From assembly GCF_016765635.1 (NCBI RefSeq), contig NZ_JAESVD010000012.1, positions 1 through 64,000 on the forward strand: a stretch of DNA of 64,000 bases, written 5' to 3'. The translations under genes and the position numbers were made by a program. Position 1 is the first letter of the stretch. Every line of letters starts with the position of its first letter. This document shows, piece after piece, positions 55,890 through 64,000 of this stretch. Origin of the DNA: Shewanella schlegeliana. GTDB taxonomy: Bacteria; Pseudomonadota; Gammaproteobacteria; Enterobacterales; Shewanellaceae. The notes under the pieces are model-generated. The model ran no database searches and was not told the origin of the DNA. It worked only from the letters and a program-made list of their open reading frames with translations.

Positions 55890-56421
55890 CAACATAGTGT
55901 AAATCTGAAATCAGAGTAAATAAACTCTTCACAGCTTTTTGCTCTACTAAGCATAATCCCACTGCTATCAGTTTCCCCCAGCCCCTACAGAGAACACTAA
56001 TTCCCCATCGGAGTTGCCGAAGTGCGTTGGAATAAATTGCGTGAACCCGACAGGGATGTCGGGTTAGCTTTCGCGGGGCAGGATGCCCCATCGGAAGCGT
56101 TAGCAATTTATCCATAAGCATGAGGATCAACAACTTCGTCGGGGGCGGCAGGGGAGATCCAAGAGGGGGTTGCTGTAGACCCCTTCTTGGCCGGGTGTGG
56201 GATGGAATCCCACGACTTTGGTCGGGCGCAGCCTGATGCATTACCAATGTGGAGCGAAGCACCACGACCCTTTATCAAACGAAGTTTGATTGCTAATAAC
56301 AAGTCACCGTTTGTTACGTTAAGCAAACCAGCAAACTTTAGCTAAACTAAAACAAAGTAAGCAAAACAAAGGGAAAACTGGATTTCCCTATCCAAAGAAC
56401 CCATTCATAAAACAAAAGGAT
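55890..56421. other. Gap before comM holding a structured element
   Basis: No gene seen; the open frames on the minus strand are explained by the GC-rich repeats. The core, 56029-56290, is described separately. The last 80 bp before comM are AT-rich, with AAAGGA just before its ATG. Confidence 0.6.
56029..56290 (+). ncRNA. Multi-hairpin structured element upstream of comM, possible RNA
   Basis: An outer stem ATAAATTGC (56032-56040) / GCAATTTAT (56103-56111) encloses two hairpins: AACCCGACA-GGGA-TGTCGGGTT (56044-56065) and GCTTTCG..GGGGCA-GGA-TGCCCC..CGGAAGC (56067-56098). Further hairpins follow: GTGGGAT-GGA-ATCCCAC (56197-56213), GTGG..CCAC with GAA loop (56249-56265) and ATCAAAC-GAA-GTTTGAT (56274-56290). 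Three loops carry GGA; ACAGGGATGT fits the CsrA-binding consensus ACARGGAUGU. No clear promoter or terminator. It could be a regulatory RNA or a structured dispersed repeat; strand and function are inferred. Confidence 0.5.
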
Positions 56422-57948
56422 TTGTTTATGCCCATCGCCTGTGTTGCCACCCGTGCCAGTCATGGTGTCCAAGCCCCAGCAGTCCAAGTCGAAGTCCACC
56501 TCAGCAACGGACTTCCAGCCTTCAACCTAGTCGGACTGCCTGAAGCCTCAGTCAAAGAGGCGAAAGAGCGGGTGAGAAGCGCGCTTATCAACGCAGGCTT
56601 CGAATTCCCCATGCGCCGTATCACAGTCAACCTCGCGCCTGCAGACTTACCCAAACAGGGAGGACGTTACGATCTGCCTATCGCAGTGGGGATCCTTGCG
56701 GCATCAAAGCAGATCCCGCTCAAGTCTATCGAACAACATGAGTTTGTCGGTGAACTGGCACTGTCGGGCCACATTCGCTACTGCCAAGGGCTTCTTCCTG
56801 TGATTGTCGAAGCCAGCAAGCAAAATAGCACCTTAGTCTTGCCGATAGAAAATCGTGAAGATGCCGAACTGGTCGGTTTCGAGAAAGTCTGCTTCGCCAC
56901 CCATCTGCAATCGCTGGCGGCCTATCTGCATGGTCAGTCACAACTGCCAAGTATCGACCTAAACCTTGAATGGTTATCTCAGGAGCAAAGCCCGCAAGAG
57001 TCCTGCTTAAGCGAAGTCATAGGCCAATATCAGGCCAAACAAGCATTAGAGATCGCCGCGGCGGGCAATCACAACTTACTACTGCTTGGCCCGCCTGGCA
57101 CCGGCAAAACCATGCTTGCCAGCCGAATGATGCAGCTGCTGCCTAAGTTAAATTATGACGAAGCGTTAGAGGTCGCCGCCATTCACTCTGTCTCGGGAAA
57201 TAACATCAAACCCGAAAGTTTCTACCAACGCCCCTTCAGAAGCCCTCACCATACCTGCTCGGCGGTGTCACTGGTGGGTGGTGGCGCGCAACCTAAGCCC
57301 GGTGAGATCTCACTTGCACACCGAGGCGTGCTGTTTCTCGATGAGGTGGCCGAGTTTCCCAGAAAGGTACTCGACTGTTTACGCGAGCCAATGGAAACTG
57401 GCGAGGTCAGCATCTCGCGCGCGGCGGCAAAGCTTACCTTTGCCAGTCGTTTCCAGCTCATAGCGGCGATGAACCCTAGCCCTTGCGGCGATGCCGATAA
57501 TGCCAGAGCCAGTAACGAACAGATCCAGCGCTACCTCAGTAAATTATCAGGCCCCTTTCTAGATCGCTTCGATCTCACCATAGATGTACCAAAACTACCA
57601 GTCGGTGCGCTCAATAACCAAAACACTCAAGCTGAAACCAGCGCGACTATCGCTAAACGCGTACAACAAGCACGCGAGACGCAAGTCGCTCGCTCCGGCG
57701 TGCTCAACAGTGAACTAACAGGAAAACAGCTCAAACAGGATGCCAAGTTTAGCGCCGATGATTTAGTTTTTTTGGAGCAGAGCGTACATCGACTCGGCTT
57801 GTCGGTGCGTAGCTACCATCGCCTACAGCGCGTTGCCCGCACCATTGCCGATCTGCATCAGCAGGAGTGCGTAAGCCGTGCCCATATCGCCCAAGCGCTA
57901 GGCTATCGCGCCATGGATCGACTGCTCACTTCGCTATCAAGGCAGTAA
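56422..57948 (+). CDS. comM: ComM / YifB AAA+ helicase (competence, Mg-chelatase-like)
   Basis: 508 residues (E. coli YifB 506). N-terminal Lon-like domain, AAA+ core with Walker A GPPGTGKT (about 224) and Walker B VLFLDEV, and C-terminal Mg-chelatase-like domain. ComM promotes branch migration during natural transformation in other gammaproteobacteria. The gene is intact. comM is a known integration hotspot in some bacteria; here acquired-looking DNA lies just upstream, not inside. Confidence 0.94.
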   Translation: MFMPIACVATRASHGVQAPAVQVEVHLSNGLPAFNLVGLPEASVKEAKERVRSALINAGFEFPMRRITVNLAPADLPKQGGRYDLPIAVGILAASKQIPLKSIEQHEFVGELALSGHIRYCQGLLPVIVEASKQNSTLVLPIENREDAELVGFEKVCFATHLQSLAAYLHGQSQLPSIDLNLEWLSQEQSPQESCLSEVIGQYQAKQALEIAAAGNHNLLLLGPPGTGKTMLASRMMQLLPKLNYDEALEVAAIHSVSGNNIKPESFYQRPFRSPHHTCSAVSLVGGGAQPKPGEISLAHRGVLFLDEVAEFPRKVLDCLREPMETGEVSISRAAAKLTFASRFQLIAAMNPSPCGDADNARASNEQIQRYLSKLSGPFLDRFDLTIDVPKLPVGALNNQNTQAETSATIAKRVQQARETQVARSGVLNSELTGKQLKQDAKFSADDLVFLEQSVHRLGLSVRSYHRLQRVARTIADLHQQECVSRAHIAQALGYRAMDRLLTSLSRQ

Positions 57949-58404
57949 TGTCAGATTGACTTAATTGCACAATGGAGGTCCCCGAACCTGCTCATACACT
58001 TAATATAGGCGCTTAAAGCATGGCTGACTTTGTCATATTTCTTAGAGGGTTGCGCATAAATAAGTAAATGAGATAGAGGTTAAAGCGACTCTCACGGTGG
58101 ATTTAACTAAGATATAGTTAAAGTAAATATCTGTTACTCTTTAAACAAATAAGTTGAATCAAGCCTAAGATTCCAGTAAATTCCTCCCGCTTCGTTAACT
58201 CGATGATATTGAAGTAGCAAACATTTATTTACTTTGTTCATACCTAACCACCGCTTTATAGCATTCGCGACAACAAGAACAACCGTCACTACGCGATCTC
58301 CAACATGGTAATGATCTGTTTGCCCATCAACCCACTCAGCCAATCACAGGCTATTGGCTATCATCTCTTATTTAATTATTTCAAGTTGTTAATAAATCAT
58401 AGCC
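57949..58404. other. 456-bp gap, no supported gene
   Basis: TTTAACTA-AGATA-TAGTTAAA (58102-58122) and AGCCAA..TTGGCT (58338-58359) are inverted repeats. A 69-codon TTG-start frame on the minus strand (58134-58343) has no recognisable product and I do not accept it. Confidence 0.5.
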
Positions 58405-59928
58405 ATGCCTAGTAAATTCAAATATAACAGTCAATATGCGATAAAATCCCTTATTTTAGGCCTTTTTTTTATTGTATTACTGGCAATATCACTCGGCTTG
58501 AGCCATTACCTCGTCACTCAGCAGCTGACTGCAGTGGCAGTACAACTAGATGGTGAATATCAGCAGAGATTACTAGCTGCAAAAGCACAAATGAAAGAAG
58601 TGCAGGCGATGCTACAAGAAGAGCAAGAAACTCACTGCTCAGAAGAGACCATCAAGCTGCTCAAACAAAAATTATTTATGCAAAACACCCAACCTGTACC
58701 TTGGGTAAAGTTTAATGACGAAAATATTATCTGCTCGGCTATCGGTCGTTGGCCTGTCCCCCCTGGAGGCATACAATTAAACCGAGATATTGATGGTAAC
58801 GGACTCGTTAAAGCAACTGATGCTCGTACCTTTAACAAACAAAAAACCATTTATGCGAGTACGACAGACAGCAGTGCAAAAATATTTGTGCCGGTACAAT
58901 CTGCCGATGCTATCAACAAAATTCTAGCCGTTTGCCAAATGTGTGGTGGGCTTAGTATCAAGGTGAGTGGTCATGACTGGGTGAGTCGAAATGCACATAT
59001 TCCACCGCTTTCCAGTATCAAATATCAAGCTAAAAACTCTAATTTTGAATACACCTTAATTGCTAATGAAAATGCAAAAACCCAACTTTGGCTTACCGTA
59101 TTCTTACTGCTGCTCGTACCGAGCGCACTTTTGGGCTGTATACTGTACCTATTTCGTGAGCGATTGCAGAAGTTTTATTGGCATCGCCGTTTTGTGTCAG
59201 GATTAAAGAGAGAAGCTTTCTATCTCGCTTATCAACCCATTATCGATTCTGAAAATGAACAGATATTTGCCGTTGAAACCCTACTAAGATGGCGTAAAAA
59301 AAATGGAGAGTGCAGAGAAACCAGCAGCTATATCAAGATTCTGGAGCAAGACTCTGTAATGCCACAGCTGACAAAGTGGATGATTAAAACTGCGCTCAGT
59401 GAACTAAAGTCCTTGCTGAGAAGTAATCAGATAGCCAGATGCAGCATCAATGTCAGCGCGAAACAGATAGAGCAGCAAGATCTGCTGCCATATCTACAGC
59501 TATTAGCTAACAATGGTTATCCCGTGGACCAATTATGCTTCGAACTCACCGAACGTCAGCCTATCGAGTCTTTACAAGTTATCCGTGAATTTATCGCTGG
59601 CTGTAAGCAGTTAGGCTGTCGCATCAAGCTCGACGACATGGGCGTGGGTTACGGTGGCGGTTTGCTTATCCAGCAGTTAGAGTTCGACTGCCTAAAGATA
59701 AATAAAGCCTTTATCAAAATGATACTGAGCGAACAAAACCAACCATTTCTCATCCGCTCCTACATTGCGATTGCGAGGGAGATGAATATTAATCTCATCG
59801 CAGAGGGTGTTGAAACCCGTGAGCAGGCTCTATACCTACAAGAGTTAGGTATTCATCTGCATCAAGGCTGGCTCTATTCAAAAGCATTGCCAGCAACAGA
59901 ACTCAGAACATACTTACTCAACAGTTAA
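58405..59928 (+). CDS. CSS-motif EAL phosphodiesterase (c-di-GMP degradation)
   Basis: 507 residues. TM1 (about 14-35), periplasmic CSS-type sensor domain (Cys residues at ETHCSEE, IICSAIG and CQMCGG), TM2 (about 227-247), then EAL domain. The EAL signature is ETL (VETLLRW), and the other catalytic motifs are near-standard: FELTERQ, KLDDMGVGYGG, KINKAF, AEGVET. It is probably an active phosphodiesterase. CSS domains sense periplasmic redox state or disulfide formation in E. coli. A three-copy repeat follows. Confidence 0.9.
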   Translation: MPSKFKYNSQYAIKSLILGLFFIVLLAISLGLSHYLVTQQLTAVAVQLDGEYQQRLLAAKAQMKEVQAMLQEEQETHCSEETIKLLKQKLFMQNTQPVPWVKFNDENIICSAIGRWPVPPGGIQLNRDIDGNGLVKATDARTFNKQKTIYASTTDSSAKIFVPVQSADAINKILAVCQMCGGLSIKVSGHDWVSRNAHIPPLSSIKYQAKNSNFEYTLIANENAKTQLWLTVFLLLLVPSALLGCILYLFRERLQKFYWHRRFVSGLKREAFYLAYQPIIDSENEQIFAVETLLRWRKKNGECRETSSYIKILEQDSVMPQLTKWMIKTALSELKSLLRSNQIARCSINVSAKQIEQQDLLPYLQLLANNGYPVDQLCFELTERQPIESLQVIREFIAGCKQLGCRIKLDDMGVGYGGGLLIQQLEFDCLKINKAFIKMILSEQNQPFLIRSYIAIAREMNINLIAEGVETREQALYLQELGIHLHQGWLYSKALPATELRTYLLNS

Positions 59929-60445
59929 CACCTAAATCGACAACAAGCCCTAGCTTAATACTAATCTGTATAATGCTGGGGCTTGGCATTCATGAGTGAG
60001 AATAATTTAAAACAAGCTGTCACAGCTCGCGCTCATTCCCACTAACAACCTTTCTCAAAGCACCGACATCTCGAACCGTTAACCAGCAAAATTTAACATC
60101 TAAATCGACAACAAGCCCTAGCTTAATACTAATCTGTATAGTGCTGGCTTGGCATTCATGAGTGAGAATAATTTAAAACAAGATGTCACAGCCCTCACTT
60201 ATGCTAACTAACAAACTTGCTCAAAGCCGCGATAACCCGATCCGTTAACCAGCAAAATTTAACATCTAAATCGACAACAAGCCCTAGCTTAATACTAATT
60301 TGTATAGTGCTGGGGCTTGGCATTCATGAGTGAGAATAATTTAAAACAAGCTGTCACAGCTCGCGCTCATTCCCACTAACAACCTTTCTCAAAGCACCGA
60401 CATCCCGAACCGTTAACCAGCAAAATTTAACATCTAGATTGAGAC
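59927..60445. repeat. 168-bp tandem repeat, three copies plus a partial
   Basis: The word TAAATCGACA starts units at 59933, 60101 and 60267, and a diverged TAGATTGAGA starts the partial fourth at 60435 (periods 168, 166, 168). Each unit holds a hairpin AAGCCCTAGC..GCTGGGGCTT; the middle unit lacks GG there. No gene inside. It lies downstream of the EAL gene and may be transcribed with it. Confidence 0.92.
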
Positions 60446-60497
60446 AAGACCTGACAACGAGTACTATAGGTCTCCAATTTTTTTCTCGAGATTCTGG

Positions 60498-61403
60498 ATG
60501 GGCGCGATGGTGTCACGTTTTAGAGGAAGCTTCGCCTTTTTCTGCTATTTTATTAACACGCTCTTTTGGGTCACTCCCATTTTAATTGTGAGTATTTTTA
60601 AGCTCATTCCTTTAGCAGTGACGCGTAAAGCCTGCACCTACTTTCTCGACTTTTGCGCCAGCGCTTGGATCAGTGTCAATGGCGCTGTCGAGAATACGCT
60701 ACATCCAATAAAATTAACCGTTGAAGGGGACGCACAGCTGTCTACCAAAGAGTGGTATATGGTTATCGCTAACCACCAGTCTTGGGTAGATATTCTCATC
60801 TTGCAACGAGTTTTGAATCGCAAGATCCCCTTCTTAAAGTTTTTCTTGAAGCAGGAGCTGATCTTCGTTCCCGTTCTTGGACTAGCTTGGTGGGCACTGG
60901 ACTTTCCCTTTATGCGCCGCTATAGCACGGCTCAGTTAAAAAGAAATCCTAAACTACGGGGCAAGGATATAGAGATCACTCGTAGAGCCTGCGCCAAATT
61001 TAAAAGCAAGCCTGTTAGCGTGATGAACTTTGTTGAGGGCACTCGTTTTCATCCGAGTAAACACAGTAAACAGAACTCACCTTTTAACCATCTACTTAAA
61101 CCTAAGGCTGGCGGCATGGCCTTTGCGCTTTCGGCGATGGGTGAGCATATCAACAAATTAGTTAATATCTCTATCTACTACCCAGGTAAAGTCCCTAGCT
61201 ATTGGGAATATATTAGCGGTCAAGTCGATGAGGTGCGAGTGCATATCGAGGTGAGTAATATTGGTGAGGAATTGCGCGGGGATTACATCAAAGACCGCCA
61301 ATTCAAAATCCAATTCCAGCAAGAGCTAAACCTTATCTGGCAAGAGAAAGATCGCGTACTAGCCCAATTAGCACAAGCAGAAAACATCCAAGAAGAGGCA
61401 TAA
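60498..61403 (+). CDS. 1-acyl-glycerol-3-phosphate acyltransferase-like protein (YihG family), first of two
   Basis: 301 residues (or 298 from the ATG at 60507). PlsC-type acyltransferase with HX4D motif NHQSWVD and FVEGTRF, plus an N-terminal membrane helix. E. coli YihG adds acyl chains to lysophosphatidic acid. The next gene, 7 bp downstream, encodes a paralogue with the same motifs, so these two came from tandem duplication. Confidence 0.88.
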   Translation: MGAMVSRFRGSFAFFCYFINTLFWVTPILIVSIFKLIPLAVTRKACTYFLDFCASAWISVNGAVENTLHPIKLTVEGDAQLSTKEWYMVIANHQSWVDILILQRVLNRKIPFLKFFLKQELIFVPVLGLAWWALDFPFMRRYSTAQLKRNPKLRGKDIEITRRACAKFKSKPVSVMNFVEGTRFHPSKHSKQNSPFNHLLKPKAGGMAFALSAMGEHINKLVNISIYYPGKVPSYWEYISGQVDEVRVHIEVSNIGEELRGDYIKDRQFKIQFQQELNLIWQEKDRVLAQLAQAENIQEEA

Positions 61404-61410
61404 GAGCAAG

Positions 61411-62361
61411 ATGTTGAATTTTTTACCTGGACCCGTCTTATATTTCTTAAGCACCCTGTTTTTGATCATTAATACTGTGGTATGGGCCTCGCTAATCAGC
61501 GTTGGCGGCATCATAAAACTGCTGCTGCCATTTACCGCCGCGCGTAACAGCTTAACCCATGTTATGAATCGCTTTATGTGGGCATGGGCAACCTGTAATG
61601 GTGGGATCTTATATCTACTCGCCGATATCGAATGGGACATTGAAGGGCTAGAAAACCTAGATAAGCGTAGCTGGTATCTACTGATCAGTAACCACCTCAG
61701 CGGATTTGATATTGCCGCGCAGACATACGTACTGCGCAACCATATTCCTATGCTTAAGTTCTTCCTCAAGAAAGAGCTACTCTATGTGCCCTTTTTAGGC
61801 TTAGGCTGCTGGTCACTGGATATGCCCTTTATGACCCGCACCAGCCCTGCAAAGCTAAAGAAGAACCCGAAGCTCAAGGGTAAAGACTTAGAAACTACTC
61901 GTCGTGCCTGTGAGAAGTTTCTTGATATGCCGACCTCGATCATTAACTACGTCGAAGGCAGTCGCTTCACAGAAGAGAAACGTATTCGCCAAGACTCGCC
62001 ATATCGCTACCTATTGCGTCCTAAAGCCGGGGGTATCGCCTTTGCACTTTCCGCCATGGGAGAACAATTTACCAACCTACTCGACATCACCTTGGTTTAT
62101 CCTGAAGCGATAAAAAAAGATGCTTTAGATGAGGTGATGCATGGCCGAATGAAGAAGATTGTGGTGCGTGTAAAGGTACTTCCCGTACCTAAAGTGGACA
62201 ATAAGCGCTACTTTGCTGAAGCGGCCTACCGCGTCGAGTTCCAACGCTGGCTAAATGAGATCTGGGAACAGAAAGATGAAGAGATCCACCAGCTGATGCT
62301 TAAGCATAATGTGCCAAGTGAGCACCTCATCGAGAAGCCAAGCGCCTCAAAGCAGCAATAA
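61411..62361 (+). CDS. 1-acyl-glycerol-3-phosphate acyltransferase-like protein (YihG family), second of two
   Basis: 316 residues. HX4D motif NHLSGFD and YVEGSRF, an N-terminal membrane helix, and long stretches shared with the preceding gene (IPMLKFFLKKELLYVP, PKAGGIAFALSAMGE). It may act on a different lysophospholipid or fatty acid. A hairpin follows at 62377. Confidence 0.88.
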   Translation: MLNFLPGPVLYFLSTLFLIINTVVWASLISVGGIIKLLLPFTAARNSLTHVMNRFMWAWATCNGGILYLLADIEWDIEGLENLDKRSWYLLISNHLSGFDIAAQTYVLRNHIPMLKFFLKKELLYVPFLGLGCWSLDMPFMTRTSPAKLKKNPKLKGKDLETTRRACEKFLDMPTSIINYVEGSRFTEEKRIRQDSPYRYLLRPKAGGIAFALSAMGEQFTNLLDITLVYPEAIKKDALDEVMHGRMKKIVVRVKVLPVPKVDNKRYFAEAAYRVEFQRWLNEIWEQKDEEIHQLMLKHNVPSEHLIEKPSASKQQ

Positions 62362-62376
62362 AATAGCAAACCTCTT

Positions 62377-62406
62377 CTGAATAGGCATATCCACTTGCCT
62401 ATTCAG
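62377..62406 (+). terminator. Hairpin after the acyltransferase pair
   Basis: Perfect 11-bp stem CTGAATAGGCA / TGCCTATTCAG; the T-run is weak (CTCTTCTTTA). Probable terminator. Confidence 0.6.
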
Positions 62407-62670
62407 CTCTTCTTTAAGCTTCAATATCTGACCCTCGTCAAATAAATCATACCCAACACAGATAGTTTAACTGCCTAACCAACACCAAAACTGCAGCCAA
62501 TTTATCTAGACCAAAAACAATTGGCAAATCATCCTCTACAAGAGATGAGTTTTTCAATATAAAAAACCAAACCCTTTCCACAGAGCGTCAATATCTTGAC
62601 TAGACATTTCCAACTCTAATCGATAGTTTTACCGCTTAAAATTTAACATAACAACAATAAGCGTATCAGA
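62407..62670. other. Gap before the small lipoprotein
   Basis: AT-rich; no gene or clear repeat seen. It should hold the lipoprotein promoter. Confidence 0.4.
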
Positions 62671-63072
62671 ATGCATCCAAAATTTAAGCTAACTTGCAGC
62701 CTTTTCACAGCCCTCTTTATGCTGAGTATTACAGGCTGTGCAAACAAAGGTTTCACCTCAAGTAATCAACAACTCATTGAAATTAACAGCAGTGATATGG
62801 CCTATTACTGGGTAACCAAAGATACCCTCATCAGCTGGCAACAGATACTCCCCCAGTCAACTGTCGAGCAAGCGCAAGATAAAGCAAACTATAAGGTCTC
62901 CTTTGTGATTAACAACTCCGGAGAGATGCAGCTGGTCAGCATGGTAAACACCAGCGATGGTATTAAGATCCACGAAGATGAGCTGACAGGGTTAAGCGAG
63001 TATCAGTTTTATCCAACCACGCGAAACATTGGCCGCCAAGCGGTAATGATCAACACTATCATCACACTTTAA
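62671..63072 (+). CDS. Small lipoprotein of unknown function
   Basis: 133 residues. A signal peptide with lipobox ITGC (Cys24). The mature part of about 110 residues (KANYKVSFVINNSGEMQLVSM, YQFYPTTRNIGRQ) slightly resembles TonB C-terminal-type folds, but I cannot assign it. Monocistronic; a terminator shared with the convergent aminotransferase follows. Confidence 0.75.
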   Translation: MHPKFKLTCSLFTALFMLSITGCANKGFTSSNQQLIEINSSDMAYYWVTKDTLISWQQILPQSTVEQAQDKANYKVSFVINNSGEMQLVSMVNTSDGIKIHEDELTGLSEYQFYPTTRNIGRQAVMINTIITL

Positions 63073-63082
63073 CAATTGTCAT

Positions 63083-63107
63083 AAAAAAGGCTCCATAAGG
63101 AGCCTTT
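63083..63107 (-). terminator. Terminator of the second BCAT gene
   Basis: AAAGGCTCC / GGAGCCTTT stem with loop ATAA; six T on the minus strand. Shared with the lipoprotein gene. Confidence 0.88.
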
Positions 63108-63134
63108 AACATTCAACTAAGTGGGTTAAAGCGC

Positions 63135-64000
63135 CTAAAACTGTACACGCTTAACGTGTTGCACCCAACCTTCAGGCCCTTGAATATGGCCTTTCTGGAT
63201 CTCAGTTAATACCTTATAGATCCGCTTAGTGTGCTCACCCACTTCGCCATCTCCGACCGTGACGACACGGTTATCTTCAAAGATATAAGAGCCAACTGGC
63301 GACACTACCGCCGCAGTGCCAAAACCGCCCGCTTCGATGATCTCACCGGACTCGATATCGCTAATAAACTGATCCAGCATCACTGTCTCTTGACGTACTT
63401 CGCAACCCAGCAACTCGCCCAAATCAAGAATAGACTGTGAGGTGATCGACTTTAAGATGGTGTCGGTAAACTTTGGAATAATAATCGTGCCGTCTTTAAG
63501 CACGTGGAAGTGGTTCATCGCACCCACTTCTTCGATCTGCTTATTATTAGCATCCAAGTACAGCACTTGTGCAGCACCATACTCAGCAGCAGCCTTACCC
63601 GCCTTTAACGATGCAGCATAGTTACCTGCGGCCTTAGAGGCACCCGTTCCGCCAGAAACCGCACGGTGGAAACGCTCACTGATTAACAGACGAATCGCCT
63701 TATCGAAGCCGTCACTATAATAAGGGCCGCTTGGACTCAACATCACGCAGAAAGTGTATTGTTCGCTCGGACTAACCGATAGACGGTCTTCGGTGGCGAA
63801 GATAAATGGGCGAATATAGAGACAAGCTCCCTCTTGCATCGGGAACCATAAACGATCGACATCGATCAAAGCGTTGATGGCATCGATCTGCATCTGCTCA
63901 GGGATAGCTGGAATACAAAGAATATCTGCAGAACGGTTTAAACGCTCGGCATTCTTATCGATACGGAAGGTATAGATCTCGCCATCTTCATGTTGAAAGG
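63135..64000 (-). CDS. Branched-chain aminotransferase (BCAT, eukaryote-like subtype), 5' end beyond the window
   Basis: The reading frame continues past the right edge (upstream residues include EIYTFRIDKNAERLN), so the gene is partial; 288 C-terminal codons are seen. PLP-dependent class IV aminotransferase; LYIRPFIFATEDRL, LYLDANNKQIEEVGAMNHF and EAGGFGTAAVVSPV are typical of the subtype found in eukaryotes and some bacteria. It converts Leu, Ile and Val to keto acids, or the reverse. The subtype differs from IlvE at 36408. The first ATG in view (63893) is internal. Confidence 0.93.
   Translation of the reverse strand, partial: FQHEDGEIYTFRIDKNAERLNRSADILCIPAIPEQMQIDAINALIDVDRLWFPMQEGACLYIRPFIFATEDRLSVSPSEQYTFCVMLSPSGPYYSDGFDKAIRLLISERFHRAVSGGTGASKAAGNYAASLKAGKAAAEYGAAQVLYLDANNKQIEEVGAMNHFHVLKDGTIIIPKFTDTILKSITSQSILDLGELLGCEVRQETVMLDQFISDIESGEIIEAGGFGTAAVVSPVGSYIFEDNRVVTVGDGEVGEHTKRIYKVLTEIQKGHIQGPEGWVQHVKRVQF

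Noticed and set aside
55867..56326. Overlapping minus-strand frames of 132 and 72 codons
   Set aside because: They fall in the structured GC-rich repeat and have low-complexity, unprotein-like sequence.
58134..58343. 69-codon minus-strand frame
   Set aside because: TTG start, no recognisable domain, and no ribosome site clear enough to call it.

Overview
The window looks like chromosomal DNA of a Shewanella species, a marine gammaproteobacterium. The evidence is the gene order of the BpfA/AggA biofilm-adhesin operon, an ilvGMEDA operon with its own attenuator, a neighbouring ilvC/ilvY pair, Shewanella-like multihaem cytochrome and flavoprotein genes, and many c-di-GMP proteins. I cannot name the species from sequence alone. 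No intact insertion sequence, prophage or CRISPR array is visible.

Layout. (1) 1-14207: the 3' part of a giant RTX adhesin (bpfA), then the whole Lap-type secretion and release system: type I ABC exporter, HlyD adaptor, AggA outer-membrane channel, OmpA-like lipoprotein, LapG-type protease (bpfG) and LapD-type c-di-GMP receptor (bpfD). The 297-bp repeats of bpfA contain a 172-bp deletion that breaks the reading frame. (2) 14208-15060: a CTAG-rich repeat, terminators, a decayed tRNA end, then tRNA-Pro, tRNA-Pro, tRNA-His and tRNA-Arg on the minus strand. (3) 15287-26519: a GAF-GAF-GGDEF-EAL protein, rep helicase, a TetR regulator with an RND efflux pair, ubiK and a PAP2 phosphatase. (4) 26633-32245: an Lrp-type regulator, an NSS transporter, a TonB-dependent copper receptor and a class V aminotransferase. 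(5) 32570-42492: the branched-chain amino acid block, ilvL-ilvG-ilvM-ilvE-ilvD-ilvA on the minus strand, ilvC, and divergent ilvY. A 7-bp tandem repeat sits inside the operon, and the 3' end of ilvY is present three times. (6) 42781-48929: two LysR regulators and a three-gene unit: Tat-exported flavoprotein reductase, tetrahaem cytochrome c, and an exported histidine-ammonia-lyase-like protein. (7) 49028-54053: an Aer-like receptor, a DUF5666 lipoprotein, and a divergent two-component system. (8) 54054-60497: an accessory stretch with repeats, an unrecognised zinc-ribbon protein with a HEPN-like motif, a highly structured intergenic element, comM, a CSS-EAL phosphodiesterase and a three-copy 168-bp repeat. 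(9) 60498-64000: two tandem acyltransferases, a small lipoprotein and a second branched-chain aminotransferase that runs off the end.

How the genes work together. Region 1 is a complete module for holding and releasing a cell-surface adhesin under c-di-GMP control. The other GGDEF/EAL proteins at 15287 and 58405 could feed the same signal. Region 5 makes isoleucine and valine, with attenuation by a leader peptide rich in Ile and Val codons. Region 6 is the most interesting candidate system. Its order suggests that an amino-acid-like substrate is deaminated outside the cytoplasm and that the resulting unsaturated acid is reduced by a flavoprotein fed by a tetrahaem cytochrome. The lyase-like protein lacks the usual MIO-forming Ala-Ser-Gly, so its real chemistry is open.
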